NCBI GenBank assembly: GCA_936440205.1
Contig: OW387139.1
Span: forward strand, 2,097,596-2,161,595
DNA from: Lepidonotus clava
Lineage: Eukaryota > Annelida > Polychaeta > Phyllodocida > Polynoidae
Direction: 5' to 3'
DNA: 64,000 nucleotides
This document shows, piece by piece, positions 11,401 to 20,535 of this stretch (positions within the stretch are counted from its first letter, which is position 1; each line of letters opens with the position of its first letter). The notes beneath the pieces were generated by a model. The model worked only from the letters and a program-made list of their open reading frames with translations, was not told the DNA's origin and searched no databases. The position numbers and the translations under genes are program-made.

Positions 11401-12134
11401 ACCCAAACTTCATTTTCTTCTCCCAATGTCACCGTTCCTGGGATCACCTCTAGTCCCATAGGTAATCCAGCGCCGGTGATGACAGCCAGCTGTCCACCCT
11501 GTCTTATGTCCATTCTCGCTACTACTGTTACTCGGGTCACTTGGAGTGGGGGTATTTCCGTCGTTTTCTCGATTCGCACGACCTGTCCTCCGACGGTAAC
11601 TGCCCGAATCCCATCCGTTCTCTGTTCTACTCCCGGGATTCGTTCCCCCTCTCCCTCCCCCTCGGCGGGCAGGAAGATGGCACTCGCGTGGGGCTTAACT
11701 GTCAGCCGGTATTTCACCGCGAAGTCGTTTCCCAGGATCCCTTCATCTCTACCGATGTCTGCCACCATGAACGTCCACTTCAACACGCGTGTTCCCAATT
11801 TCACTGGCAAGTTCGTGCATCCGTAGCACCGCAACGGACTACCATCTACCGAGCAGAGACGTCCTTCATATCCATCCAGTTCTTCCCTTTTTCGTCCCCA
11901 CTCTCTCCAGAGGCGTTCCGACAGCAGACTGATCATAGATCCGGTATCAACCAAAAAACGGACGACACTCTCTCCCACCGTCCCGGCCACATAAAGTCCA
12001 CATTCTCCCATGCCTACTACTTCTCTCGCCGCGCCCGAAGGGGGCCCCGCGCTTACTGCGACGGCGACTGTCCGTTTCCCTGACGCTGAGAACACTCTCT
12101 TGCGAAATGGCCCTTCTGGTGACAGTGATGACAC
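8442..12134 (-). CDS. pol: Gypsy pol polyprotein: protease, reverse transcriptase, RNase H, integrase
   Basis: One open frame of 1230 codons. An aspartic protease has its DTG at about residues 63-65. A reverse transcriptase spans about 340-510, with the catalytic YLDD at 490-493 and the conserved QGGLYEFKVMPFGLVNAPAT. RNase H follows from about 630, with the WWLDTDASD start and the DNSAVSWL segment. Integrase begins with an H-H-C-C zinc segment (about 870-907). Its D-D-E core has Asp near 937, Asp near 997 (HSDQGT) and Glu near 1033 (GYIERSF). A GPY/F-like module near the end reads RFPWIGPALIVKVLD. Integrase after RNase H is the Ty3/gypsy order. The N-terminus overlaps the gag region, as is usual where Gag-Pol is made by ribosomal frameshifting. 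The true N-terminus of the mature proteins cannot be set from sequence. Confidence 0.95.
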   Translation of the reverse strand: MSSLSPEGPFRKRVFSASGKRTVAVAVSAGPPSGAAREVVGMGECGLYVAGTVGESVVRFLVDTGSMISLLSERLWREWGRKREELDGYEGRLCSVDGSPLRCYGCTNLPVKLGTRVLKWTFMVADIGRDEGILGNDFAVKYRLTVKPHASAIFLPAEGEGEGERIPGVEQRTDGIRAVTVGGQVVRIEKTTEIPPLQVTRVTVVARMDIRQGGQLAVITGAGLPMGLEVIPGTVTLGEENEVWVANRGTESAKLETGGVLGEATFVQEVRGIGSEAKEPPGALVEMIGEAKKDLTTKEGEELEKAIMAREQMFATSKHELGRTDLVQHRIKTGDQMPIKQRVRRYPATRREEERALVEDMLNLGIIQESGSAWSSPTVLVKKKDGGTRFCIDYRKLNQATKVDAYPLPRIEDSLNTLGGSLFFCSLDLASGYWQVEMAPEDQEKTAFVTQGGLYEFKVMPFGLVNAPATFERLMERILRGIVWEECLVYLDDILVFGPTFKVTLERLVRVLDRLNAAGLKLKARKCKLFQKKIPFLGHVVSFNGIEPDPEKCRQVTEWPVPRDLHEVRAFVGLCSYYRRHINGFTELAAPLYELATKEEPFVWSARRQEAFDAMKKALTEAPVLGFPEEEGQWWLDTDASDVGTGAVLSQEQRGEERVIAYTSKTLESNERKYCTTRKELLAVVRALKHFRCYIYGQRVIVRTDNSAVSWLQRSKEPMGQAARWIEIIDSHDVSFQHRPGRKHGNADALSRYPCKQCGEEHENTEQVRVVTRARGYEPGWSPQEMRAAQRRDRDIGPIVARMEKDADRPGWEAISPESRETKILWRQWERLSLRDGVLHRKYWELEGHGWRNQLVVPRGERAKLVREYHGGAAGAHLGVARTTALLEQGFYWPGLREDVRKECRECDCALLKKGRGRREPLHQYIGGEPMERLAMDVSGPYPVTKRGNKYCLMVGCYFTKWLECFPIPDQKATTVANKLVEEVVARYGAFRELHSDQGTNFESEVVAQVCALFGIHKTRTTPYHPRSDGYIERSFRTLGCCLKASCRATGREWDEMVPLVMMSYRATPQASTGVTPNMMMLGRQTMMPRQAIYGRPLGPEEEPRRVGDYVESLEEGLVAAYREARTGLKRAAIHQKHEYDGKVTRREYHAGELVWVHDTVVDRDKGTKLRFPWIGPALIVKVLDRGRVVVRKKRGKPGGVVHVDRLEPYRGHAAPAWMVADQQGYEAAQ

Positions 12135-13027
12135 TCTAAATCTTCTTTTCGCTTCTTAAACGCCTCCCTCCGGGCCGTTGCTTGTCTTCTAGCTTCCCGT
12201 TCCTCTGCCAATTCTTTCATCATCTCCTCCAACTTACCGTTTAAGGCCATGATCTGTGTATTGGCGTCCTCCTCGGGCTTCACTGCCCGCAGGAGGCGGC
12301 GTGAGTATCGTTCCTGTATTTCTACCACCTCTACCGCCTCCTCTAGTGTCTTGCATCCTTTCTCTGCACACTTCAGCTAAAGGTCTTCCCCAACTGCAGC
12401 CTGGAACGCATGTAATGCTGCTTTTTCCTGGCTAGCGTAGTCGTTGGAGAAGTAGGCTCTCGATGCCAGTCGCCGGGCATTATCAGCCAACTCCTTCGCT
12501 GTCTGGTTCTTTACACGTTTCAAGCCCGCCAACTCTTGCAGAGCATTACACGTGTCCTTCTCCTGACCGAACCTCCGGCGCAACGCATCCACCCTCGCCG
12601 AGTAACGGAGTCGTTCCCTGTCCGGGAGTCCGACAAAGTACATTCGTGCCGTTCCCGTCAGCGAGAGGAAAAGCATCGCCGCTTTTTCCTCGGCCGTCCA
12701 GCGTCCCAATGTTGCGTACTCCTCAAACTGGTTGATCCATCCCTCGAAATCCGGTTTACCGTCATACTTCTCTGGTCGTAAACTGAACTTCTTCAAACTC
12801 GCTCCTTCCTGACCGGTCTGTTGTTGTTGAGCCCGCACATTCTGCTCATCCGTCGGGGTGGACGTTCCCATAAAATTAAACTGCCTACCCATGATGGTCG
12901 TGTCCTCCCCTTTGGTCTCGGTTTTCGCACCTCCTTTCTCCTCCCCACCTTCCTTGAAGGCGACGTCAGAATCCATCTGCTCGAAGACTGCCGCAGTCGC
13001 CATGAGTATCCAACACCGATGAAACAC
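12053..13027 (-). CDS. gag: Gypsy gag region: capsid-like part and CCHC zinc knuckle
   Basis: The first part encodes a retrotransposon Gag capsid-like stretch, with FEGWINQFEEYATLGRWTAE and the downstream LSLTGTARMYF typical of gypsy Gag. It includes a run of basic helices ending near AALHAFQAAVGEDL. The last part carries a nucleocapsid zinc knuckle of the form C-X2-C-X4-H-X4-C (CHHCHQKGHFAREC), preceded by a charged coiled segment. The start at 13027 or the next in-frame Met a few residues later would both serve. The region overlaps the start of pol. It appears slightly damaged, with perhaps one break, while the rest of the element looks intact. Confidence 0.85.
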
Positions 13028-13063
13028 CCAAGATCCACAAGTCCGTATGTGCCTATTTCAGCA

Positions 13064-13078
13064 CCACCGCTGCCACCA
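13064..13078 (-). other. Primer-binding site, tRNA-Leu type
   Basis: One base inside the 5' LTR, the minus strand reads TGGTGGCAGCGGTGG. This is complementary to CCACCGCTGCC-A-CCA, the 3' end of animal tRNA-Leu(AAG) as I remember it, over 15 bases. The position and the leading TGG are as expected for a gypsy primer site. Confidence 0.8.
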
Positions 13079-13079
13079 G

Positions 13080-14033
13080 TGTGACGTTCTCTGGTAAGTC
13101 GGGGTTGCCGATTCTTACGACAGAGGAACGTGGGGGTTGTTCGGGTCTCGGGGCGGACGGGGAATCCGGGCCAAGAACCGAGATGTGTTTCTAGAGTCGT
13201 GCCTCGCGCACGAGGGGGGGCTGAGCGAATCGATCGGGAATCGGCACTCGATGTCGACGGAGGACTGCGGGGGAGGGAAATTATGGTAGGGGTACGGGTC
13301 GGCCGGGGGGCGGTCCACCCCTGAGTTCCGGTCCGCGGGGGCGACGGGCCGACGGTCGCCTATTGTTTGGTAGCGTGGGGCCGAGCACGCCGCGCCCTCG
13401 TCCCCGCGGACTTCGCTCCCTCGTTCCGCTCCCCATGTCTTCGTACCATACTACGCCTCGGTTTCCGGTACTACTTCGGGCCTTCGTGCCCTACTCCGTT
13501 CCCTCGTTCCTCGTTCTTCGGGCCATCGGGCCCCTTACCCTATGTTTCGACTACCTATCTCGGACTTCGGCTGTTTTGTCCTAACTTCGGCTTAATTACT
13601 CTATTCGGCTCATCTTTAGTGGTTGTTTCAGGAAAGAGGACACGTCTGGACACCAGGAGAACTGTTAAAGAACTCTGTTTATTCGGGCCTCACCGCCCCT
13701 TTATATACTAGAGAGGTCAGCCCTGATTGGCTGCCTTCGGTCACGTGACCTACAACTGACGTCACTTCCGGTTTATATATTCCGTTTCCGGTTTACATTT
13801 CACTTCCGGTTTACATATTTCCGGGTTTCGTTCCATTACGTTTTCGTTATTCGTTCTTTACATATTCGTTATTCGTTCTTTACATATTCGTTCTTTACAT
13901 CTATTTCGTTCTTCGTTCTTTACATATTCGTTATTCGTTCTTTACATATTCGTTCTTTACATCTATTTCCATTATTACCTTATTTCTATTATTTTAACCT
14001 CTATGTATTTTGGCTGAATAGCCGTTCATCACA
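13080..14033 (-). repeat. LTR, 5' copy in element orientation
   Basis: This is the partner of 481-1434, 954 bp with one visible difference. It lies upstream of gag on the minus strand and would drive transcription of the element. Confidence 0.96.
13699..13764 (-). promoter_or_regulatory. Promoter cluster inside the 5' LTR
   Basis: Read on the minus strand, a CRE palindrome TGACGTCA (13757-13764), an E-box GTCACGTGAC (13740-13749), a CCAAT box (13726-13730) and a TATA box TATATAAAG (13699-13707) follow one another in about 65 bp. This is a textbook order for a strong pol II promoter. The same cluster sits in the other LTR at 1100-1165. Confidence 0.7.
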
Positions 14034-14037
14034 ATTC
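14034..14037. repeat. Target-site duplication, right copy
   Basis: ATTC directly follows the right LTR and matches 477-480. Confidence 0.85.
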
Positions 14038-14460
14038 CATGCATTCTTGACTATATTACCTTTCAATAATTAATATGGAGAACCATAACCAAGCTATTAA
14101 CTAACTAGTGAAAGTAACTTCTGACTAGTATTTGCCTTAGGATGTGTCAATTACTGCAGTTGCTTGTAGCCACTTCAGCCATAGCTGTAAATAGGTCATG
14201 TATATTTGTTTTAGACACACCTGACCTTTGGAGTTTACCCAGCCTCAGGGAAATTAGAGTGACAAGCAAAAACTACCTCATGTTCAATTATTCAAACCTT
14301 CCATCTCATTTCGAAACTAATTGGTCAAAACAAACTATCAATTACATTTCCGCCTGAGTTGAGTTGTGTGTTCATATCCAGGTTCCTGCAGGCCGGATAA
14401 TGTGAAGGGGAAGGACCAGTGTCATAGGGAAGAACTGACTGCTGTCTGGTCATACTAATA
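14038..14460. other. Unique intronic DNA
   Basis: AT-rich sequence with no recognised coding, RNA or repeat content. A 71-codon plus-strand frame at 14142-14357 has no recognisable motif. Confidence 0.5.
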
Positions 14461-14717
14461 TAAGAAGACCCGCAGGGGTTGTCAGAGTCTGTATGACCCA
14501 TAGGGGTTTGTCACATACTGAGGGCAAAGCCCGAGTTACATGCGATCCCCATGGGTCGTACAGCCACCCAAGAACGACTCCAAAGGGTCTTCTATATCTT
14601 ATCACCCAAACAATTCTTTAAATATGACTGAAATACTGTAAATGAGGAGCGGTGTGTACAGCCTGTCAATACACTTTGACCGTTATATGTACCGCTGCTC
14701 GGCCGAGCGGGGGATAA
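14461..14717 (+). repeat. Palindromic dispersed repeat, copy A
   Basis: Copy of a family seen five times in this window. It starts TAAGAAGACCCGCAGGGG, has a complementary arm (AACGACTCCAAAGGGTCTTC) about 105 bp later, then a second inverted repeat around GGAGCGGTGTGTACAGCC and TATATGTACCGCTGCTC, and ends near GGATAA. Two stem-loops in tandem suggest a non-autonomous foldback or MITE-like element. The class is not known. Confidence 0.7.
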
Positions 14718-15444
14718 TTTTAGAGAACTACCAGCAATGTGTGACAAACAACTTTCCAGCATCTGTTTCTGTAAAATGACTACTCTCCAAACCCTGCTAA
14801 TGTATAGGGATACATTGATACAGTGACCAAGAAGACTAATGATTATGAGTCTTATCTTACTTCAGTTTTAGTTCTTTTCCGATCTTTTTTTTTAAATATC
14901 CAGTTGACCAAGTGGTTCTTGGTAACATTAAATAAGTCTGTACTATGTTTAACTTTTAGGTTATTTTATATATGTTGGTCCTTAAGTGAATGATGGATAT
15001 CCTTTCAATGACCAAACAAAAGGTTTCAGAAAAAAAAACCCTCTCTTTCAGGCATTTGTGGGAACTCTGGTAAAGAAACATGTGCAATGTTTTTTATTGT
15101 CTTAACAATTCCTTTGGTATTTCTTTTTATGTTAGACCCGCATAAAACAGGATAGATGTTCTATTCACAACATCCATGAGAATGAGAGAACAACAGAGAA
15201 ACCTTGACGTGACGGGATGAGACATCTCAACACAGAGAATAACATCGGAAACCTGCAGCAGCTATTCCGGGCACGGTTTGCCATACCACAGCCCAGCACT
15301 GCTGGCTGATTGGACTAATTATAAGTGGAGTTGGGGACTGAATTATAAGATACCTGTGAGGTTAAGAAGCACCCAATGAAACCCCAAGTAACTCTACCAC
15401 TCCCCCTATAGAGCCATTTAACCCATGGGCCAGTCACCCTGATC
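14718..15444. other. Unique intronic DNA
   Basis: AT-rich, with no coding or repeat signal recognised apart from short homopolymer runs. It lies in the intron downstream of the 15518-15665 exon on the minus strand. Confidence 0.5.
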
Positions 15445-15516
15445 GACCTACTTAGGGCCCCATGACCTACTTAAGCCCCCTTGACCCCATTAGTGAGCAG
15501 CTCCCTGACCTACTTA
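15445..15516 (-). repeat. Three spaced copies of a splice-donor-like motif
   Basis: The plus-strand 10-mer GACCTACTTA occurs at 15445, 15464 and 15507. The last copy is the minus-strand donor region itself (GTAAGTAGGTC). The others look like degenerate duplicates of the donor just inside the intron. Confidence 0.55.
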
Positions 15517-15517
15517 C

Positions 15518-15665
15518 CTCACTCTTGAGCTTCTTGACCTCGGCGGTGAGCTCCTCGGTCTGCTGCACGTAGTGCCACTTGGCCTGCCGCTCGCTGTCCA
15601 GGATCTGCAGCAGGTGAAGGTGCTTCTGTTCCAGCTGTTCCTTCTGCTCCAGCACCTTACTGTAA
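15518..15665 (-). CDS. RASGRF: RasGRF-like exon: coiled coil after the first PH domain
   Basis: A 148-bp exon with acceptor CCCCTACAG before 15665 and donor GAG|GTAAGT after 15518. Its first base completes a Ser codon split by the intron after the 22097-22203 exon. It then encodes 49 residues beginning YSKVLEQKEQ and ending KKLKSE. This aligns without gaps to the 49 residues of vertebrate RasGRF1 that follow its first PH domain, as I remember that sequence; the core QKHLHLLQILDSER matches QKYLHLLQIVETEK. In RasGRF proteins this coiled coil acts with the neighbouring PH domain and IQ motif in membrane targeting and Ca/calmodulin-responsive activation of Ras and Rac exchange. The IQ, DH, second PH, REM and CDC25 parts were not found in the window. 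The open frame around it continues into intron on both sides and is not coding there. Confidence 0.9.
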
Positions 15666-15699
15666 CTGTAGGGGTACAGAACATACAGAATATTAATCA

Positions 15700-16795
15700 A
15701 AAAGTGGGAAAATATTGATCAAATAGTGGGAAAATACTTAACAGATGGTGGGAAAATAGTCAACAGATGGTGGGAAAATAGTCAACAAATGGTGGGGAAA
15801 TAGTTAAGAAATGGTGGGGAAATAGCTAAGAAATGGTGGGGAAATAACCAACAAATGGTGGGGAAATAGCCAACAAATGGAGGGGAAATAGTCAGCAAAT
15901 GGTGGGGAAAGAGTCAGAATGTGATCAGACATTAATCAAATGGTGGGAAAATATTGATCAAATGGTGGGAAAATAGTCCACAAATGGTGGGGAAATAGTT
16001 AACAAATGGTGGGGAAATAGTTAACAAATTGTAGGGAAATGGTCAATAAAATTTAATGATGGGGAAATAGTTAACAAATGGTGGGGAAATAGTCAATAAA
16101 TGGTGGGGGAATAGTCAACAAATGGTGGGGAAATAGTCAGCAAATAGTGGGGAAATAGTCAACAGATGGTTGGAAAATAGTCAACAAATGGTGGGGAAAT
16201 AGTCAACAAATGATGGGAAAATAGTCAACAAATGGTGGGGAAATAGTCAATAAATGGTGGGGAAATAGTCAGCAAATGGTGGGGAAATAGTCAGCAAAAT
16301 GGTGGGGAAATAGTCAAGAAATGGTGGGGAAATAGTCAACAAATGATGGGAAAATAGTCAACAAATGGTGGGGAAATAGTTAACAAATGGTGGGGAAATA
16401 GCCAACAAATGGTGGGAAAATAGTCAACAGATGGTGGGAAAATAGTCAACAAAATTAATGGTGGGGAAATAGTCAACAAATGGGGGGGGGGGAAATAGTT
16501 AACAAATGGTGGGGAAATAGTCAAGAAATGTAGGGGAAATAGTCAGGAAATGGTGGAGAAATAGACAGGAAATGGTGGGGAAATAGTCAAGAAATGGTGG
16601 GGAAATAGTCAGCAAATGCTAGGGAAAGAGTCAGAATGTGATAAGATATTAATCAAATGGTGGGAAAATATTGATCAAATGATGGGAAAATAGTCAACAA
16701 ATGGTGGGGAAATAGTTAACAAATTGTAGGGAAATGGTCAACAAATGATGGGAAAATAGTTAACAAATGGTGGGGAAATAGTTAACAAATAGTCA
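15700..16795. repeat. Minisatellite, 22-bp unit
   Basis: About 50 copies of a unit close to AAATGGTGGGGAAATAGTCA plus AC. Segments near 15906 and 16626 share a longer block (GAAAGAGTCAGAATGTGAT and following), giving a higher-order period of about 720 bp. It lies in the intron just upstream, in transcript sense, of the 15518-15665 exon. A 62-codon frame inside it is not a gene. Confidence 0.95.
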
Positions 16796-16802
16796 ACAGT
16801 TG

Positions 16803-16870
16803 CTGGTGCTTCTGTTCCAGCTGTTCCTTCTAGATCTGTTTAAGCACCTTGCTGTAACTGTTCACAGAAC
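16803..16870 (-). pseudogene. Decayed duplicate of the start of the RasGRF coiled-coil exon
   Basis: The stretch GGTGCTTCTGTTCCAGCTGT at 16805 repeats the exon sequence near 15620 exactly. The similarity runs on through the acceptor region (GCTGTAACTGTT). On the minus strand it would read YSKVLKQI, then an in-frame TAG, then KEQLEQKH. It therefore cannot be used as a coding exon in this frame, although an AG acceptor (GAACAG) is still present. It lies at the far end of the 22-bp minisatellite from the real exon, which suggests that a tandem duplication of exon plus flanking intron was later filled by repeat expansion. Confidence 0.85.
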
Positions 16871-17550
16871 ACAGAGGATGTGATCAGATAGCAACAAATT
16901 TTTCTTTTTTTTAATTGATTCTACTTCCTGTTTACACAAGATCTTCCAGCAGATGACACAAGATCCTCCAGCAAATGGTGGGAATGTATTGATCAAATGG
17001 GCAACTAGTGAACAAATGGGCAGAAAATGAGAAACTGTGAGCAGAACTTGAGCACATGGTTGAGCATGGGAGGGTTCTTGCCGACGGGAACAGGTTCTGA
17101 GTATATAGTGAAAATTGATGGGCAGATCGTGAGAAAAGGGTGTGTAGGGGAACTGCAAGGGGTCACAAGGAGAAGAGCAGATTATAAACGAATGAATGAA
17201 TGTCATGAACAAATGGGGAGTAGCATAATATGGTGTACAAAAGTGAGGGAATGGAATAAAAAACATAAGCAAATGGTTAGCAGATCAAGATTATGTCAGG
17301 AGTCTAATAGTGCGCAAAAGTCAAGCCATGGTGAACAGAAGGAACAGGGCGCGGTTCATGAGTTGGGTGAGCAGGGGACGAGCGGACTGTTTGTTGGTGG
17401 TGGGCATGAGGTAATCAGGGGGTGAGCAGGAGGACAGTTACAGGGGTGTGCGAACGCTCGCAAATCCGCACAAATGTGCGAATTTTGTTAGAGAATGTGC
17501 GAATTTTAGCCTCAAATTAAAATAGGAAAGTGAAAAAGCTATACTTATAT
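16871..17550. other. Degenerate repeat-derived intron sequence
   Basis: Words such as CAAATGG, GGGAAT and TTGATCAAATGG recur, resembling decayed units of the neighbouring 22-bp minisatellite. The 132- and 136-codon frames that cross here have no recognisable motif and are not claimed. Confidence 0.5.
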
Positions 17551-17805
17551 TAAAGAACTTCGGGGGGCATCTGAGGGTGTGTGTATGACCCAAAGGGAAT
17601 CGTCACGACCTGAGGGTGAAGCCCGAGGGTCATAAGATTCCCATTGGTCATATACACACCCGAGGACGACCCCTAAGGTTCTTCTACATTCACACAAATA
17701 AGATTCCAAAATTCATGAAAACACTGAAAACAAGGGGCGGTATGTTCAGCCTATTTATACACACTGGCCTCTGTATGCACCGCTCACCGGCCATGCAGGT
17801 GATAA
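17551..17805 (+). repeat. Palindromic dispersed repeat, copy B
   Basis: Same family as 14461-14717. It has GAGGGTGAAGCCCGAGGGTC in the loop, the arm GAGGACGACCCCTAAGG, the second inverted repeat GGGCGGTATGTTCAGCC / TGTATGCACCGCTC, and the end GGTGATAA. Confidence 0.7.
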
Positions 17806-18129
17806 AATAATGTGCGAATTTATGACTAGATTTTATAGGAACCCCTGAAATTTTAAAGGAATACCTTATTTTTCCAAGGACATTCAGATTTTCCCCTTAA
17901 TATTTTACAGAAACCCTCGCAGGTGCCGTAGGAATGGCCCCAACCATCCTGACTTGTCATGATCTTCAAGGAATCTCTCAGGTTTTTCTAGAGCCCTCAG
18001 ATTTTCTGGGAGCACCCTCAGATTTTAGATTTTAGAGAAACCCGCTACAATGTACAATGTACGATGCAGGTAGTATCCAACAAGCTTGCGATGTAACAGA
18101 AACATTCTGTGACCATACTTTTTTGAGTC

Positions 18130-18440
18130 AGTTTGTTACTTACTAAGATGGCTCGTAACCATTATGTTATTGATGGTGAGGTTGAAACCTTACTCAATCA
18201 GAATGTTATTATAACATTATTTTTTGGAGAGGTTAATATGAAACCAAAACAGAATGTTATAAGAACATTCTGTTTGGCTTTAATGTTCTGGTTGAAGAAT
18301 GTAACCAGAATAATGTAATAATGTCACAGTGCAAGGTCACAGCAATAATGTTGCAGTGCAAAATTGGGAGGCATCAAAAGAATGTAACAAGAACCAAATA
18401 CAGAACAAACCACAATGCTGCTGCAACATTGAAATAACGT
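18130..18440. repeat. Inverted-repeat rich element, AGAATGTTAT family
   Basis: It contains palindromes such as CAGAATGTTATAAGAACATT followed by CTG. A flank with TCACAGTGCA...AATGTTGCAGTGCA is related in inverted form to 20390-20535. It is probably a decayed foldback or MITE pair. Confidence 0.45.
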
Positions 18441-18469
18441 CGCACCCTTGGCTGGGTAGGGCCATTCCT

Positions 18470-18685
18470 GCAGTTGTTCAGGAATGTCCCTACCCATCCT
18501 AACTCGCTGGGCGTGGTCTCATCCAGTTGTTCAGAAACGTCCCTATGCGCCCCAACTTGCCAGGCATGGTCTCATCCAGATGTTCAGGAATGTCACTACC
18601 CGCCCCAACTCGCGGGGCATGGTCTCATCCAGTTGTTCAGGAATGTCCCTACCCATCCTAACTCGCCGGGCGTGGTCTCATCCCC
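18470..18685. repeat. Minisatellite, about 52-bp unit, four copies
   Basis: Units contain GGCATGGTCTCATCCAGTTG and TTCAGGAATGTCCCTACCC. The overlapping 80- and 108-codon frames are repeat products. Confidence 0.85.
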
Positions 18686-18914
18686 GCCTTCCACATCCCG
18701 TCTCCGGTTTGATTAACACCCAGCCCATTAAAATACAAAAACATGGTTTTGTTTACGAACAGAACCGCTTCTCTCCCTCCTTTCTGTGGTTTAAGGAGAG
18801 TTCCATCTGATTGTTTGCGGCGCTGTAATGGTTTGGGTGGAGAAGCTTGAGAAGTGGGGATAGCGTGGCTCGGGGCACGATGTTATGAAGTTGGATGGAG
18901 GTCTATCTACATTT

Positions 18915-19135
18915 AGAAGCATGCAACGTATGTGTGTATGTGTGTCTATGTGTATGTATGTATGCATCTGTGTGTACATGTTCAAAATGTATTACATAAA
19001 TGTATATACATATATATGTATATACATGTATGAAAGTATATATATATGTATATGAATGCATGTTAAGTACATGTATCTGCGTATGTTTCTCTGCATATCC
19101 AAATGTGTGTATATAGGTCCATGTATGTATGTATG
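18915..19135. repeat. TATG/TGTA-rich low-complexity DNA
   Basis: Interrupted tetranucleotide microsatellite (TATGTGTG, ATGTATGT, TATATATG). A similar tract lies at 19575-19715. Overlapping frames rich in Tyr/His/Ile are not genes. Confidence 0.85.
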
Positions 19136-19142
19136 TACTTAT

Positions 19143-19560
19143 ATAAGAAGGGTGATGTGACAAACCAGAGGGTGGCGAGATGGCCCGAGGGTGAAGCCCA
19201 CGGGTCGTCCTGTCACCTGGAGGCTCGTAACATTGCCCAAGGACGACCCCTAAGGGTCTTCTATAATCTGTTACCCAAAAAATATCCAAAGTATTTGCAA
19301 AATAATGAAAACAGTGCAGTTCTACTATGATGGTTGTAACACATCCATGCGTAGCACTTGAGCACAGCAATACAAATATCCAGGATGACCAGTTTTCCAA
19401 GCGGACACTTTCTTTTGTCCATACGGCCAGCGAGTGCAGTGGTACGATCTCCGAGCAGATACTACCCCTTCCCGCCTGATGGATCTCTTTTTTCCCTTAA
19501 ATATGAGGAGTGGTAGGTACAGCTCTTTCATATGGATTATCTCTCTTGTACCACATGATG
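19143..19560 (+). repeat. Palindromic dispersed repeat, copy C, apparently interrupted
   Basis: It begins ATAAGAAGGGTGATG, carries GGCCCGAGGGTGAAGCCCAC and the arm AAGGACGACCCCTAAGGGTC (ending near 19262). The second-half signature GAGGAGTGGTAGGTACAGC appears only near 19505. About 175 bp of unrelated sequence seems to lie between the halves. Confidence 0.55.
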
Positions 19561-20389
19561 TGTGAGAGGGTAATAAATATATGTATATATGCATGCATGA
19601 AAACTACATATGTGTATGTACGTTTGTATATATAAATGTGTGTATGTATATATGTATTTCTGCTACATGTATGTATGAATGTACATATATGCACATTTGC
19701 ATACGTGTGTGTATTTGTCCCTATGTTTGAATGGTAGAAAGCTTTCTTTATCGATCTTTTAATACACTGTTCTGGTAGAAGACAGTTCTAACTGTACAGT
19801 CGTCTTTCCGACCCATTCCCCGCCTTCCCTGCCGCCAGCTGGGACTACAGGAGTATTTCTAGTATTGATTTCATGCCACGTGTCAGCCTCCAATCCTCTG
19901 ATATGTTTTTGATAATCAAGGACGATTTCCGTGTCTGCTATGTTACAGCTTATATCGACTGTACATATGGCTGTTCCCTATACGGCCAGACATGTCGGGG
20001 TCTATAGGGGCGTACTGTCGTCTCTGTATGTACTGCCGGCCAGTCCTATGGGGGCATATTGTCTGCTCTCTGCCAGGGAAACGTTCATGGTTTTTTAATT
20101 TGTGAATTGCCTGGTATCTGCGCACAACAACTTTGGTACGCGTTCAGAATTAAAAAACGGAGAGGACCAATAAGTTCAAAGTACATTTGGTAAGAATTTG
20201 TCCTAGAATTATTAATGTTTACTGCCAATACTAATATCGCAATAACGAAGCGTTTTGAGAAGTAGTACTGTCAATACAACAGCCAAGGGTGAGAAGTTAT
20301 CATAACATTGCCAGGACGCCCTGTTTTGTTTTGTTTTCTGTTTCTGTTCTTGCCACATTATTTCGATGGCCTCCAATAATTTTGTAGTA

Positions 20390-20535
20390 ATTTAGTACTG
20401 TGACATTACACTGCAGCATTATTACAATGATTTGGTTATATTCTTTGACCAAATCAGAATGTTATGGCAACATTCTGTTTTGGTTTTATTTAAACATCAC
20501 ATGATTTGATGAGGTCTCTACCTCACCATAAAAAA
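20390..20535. repeat. Inverted-repeat element, AGAATGTTAT family, second copy
   Basis: CAGAATGTTATGGCAACATT followed by CTG is a near-palindrome shared with 18240-18275. The adjoining ACATTACACTGCAGCATTAT is the reverse-complement relative of the 18316-18345 flank. Confidence 0.45.

Larger units (their letters stand above)
481..14033 (-). mobile_element. Ty3/gypsy LTR retrotransposon, about 13.55 kb, very young
   Basis: The element is flanked by two 954-bp LTRs that start TGTGACG and end CATCACA on the plus strand. They differ at one base by my comparison, so the insertion is very recent, probably within the last few hundred thousand years at ordinary animal rates. All coding parts read on the minus strand. 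The order from the 13080-14033 LTR is primer site, gag, pol (protease, RT, RNase H, integrase), a small zinc-finger ORF, a large acidic ORF, a long noncoding tail and a polypurine tract. PR-RT-RH-IN order makes it Ty3/gypsy. No chromodomain was seen after integrase and no membrane segments in the extra ORFs, so it is neither an obvious chromovirus nor env-bearing. It looks nearly whole, with perhaps one break in the gag region. It is longer than a typical 5-8 kb metazoan gypsy element because of the 7 kb downstream of pol. Confidence 0.96.
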
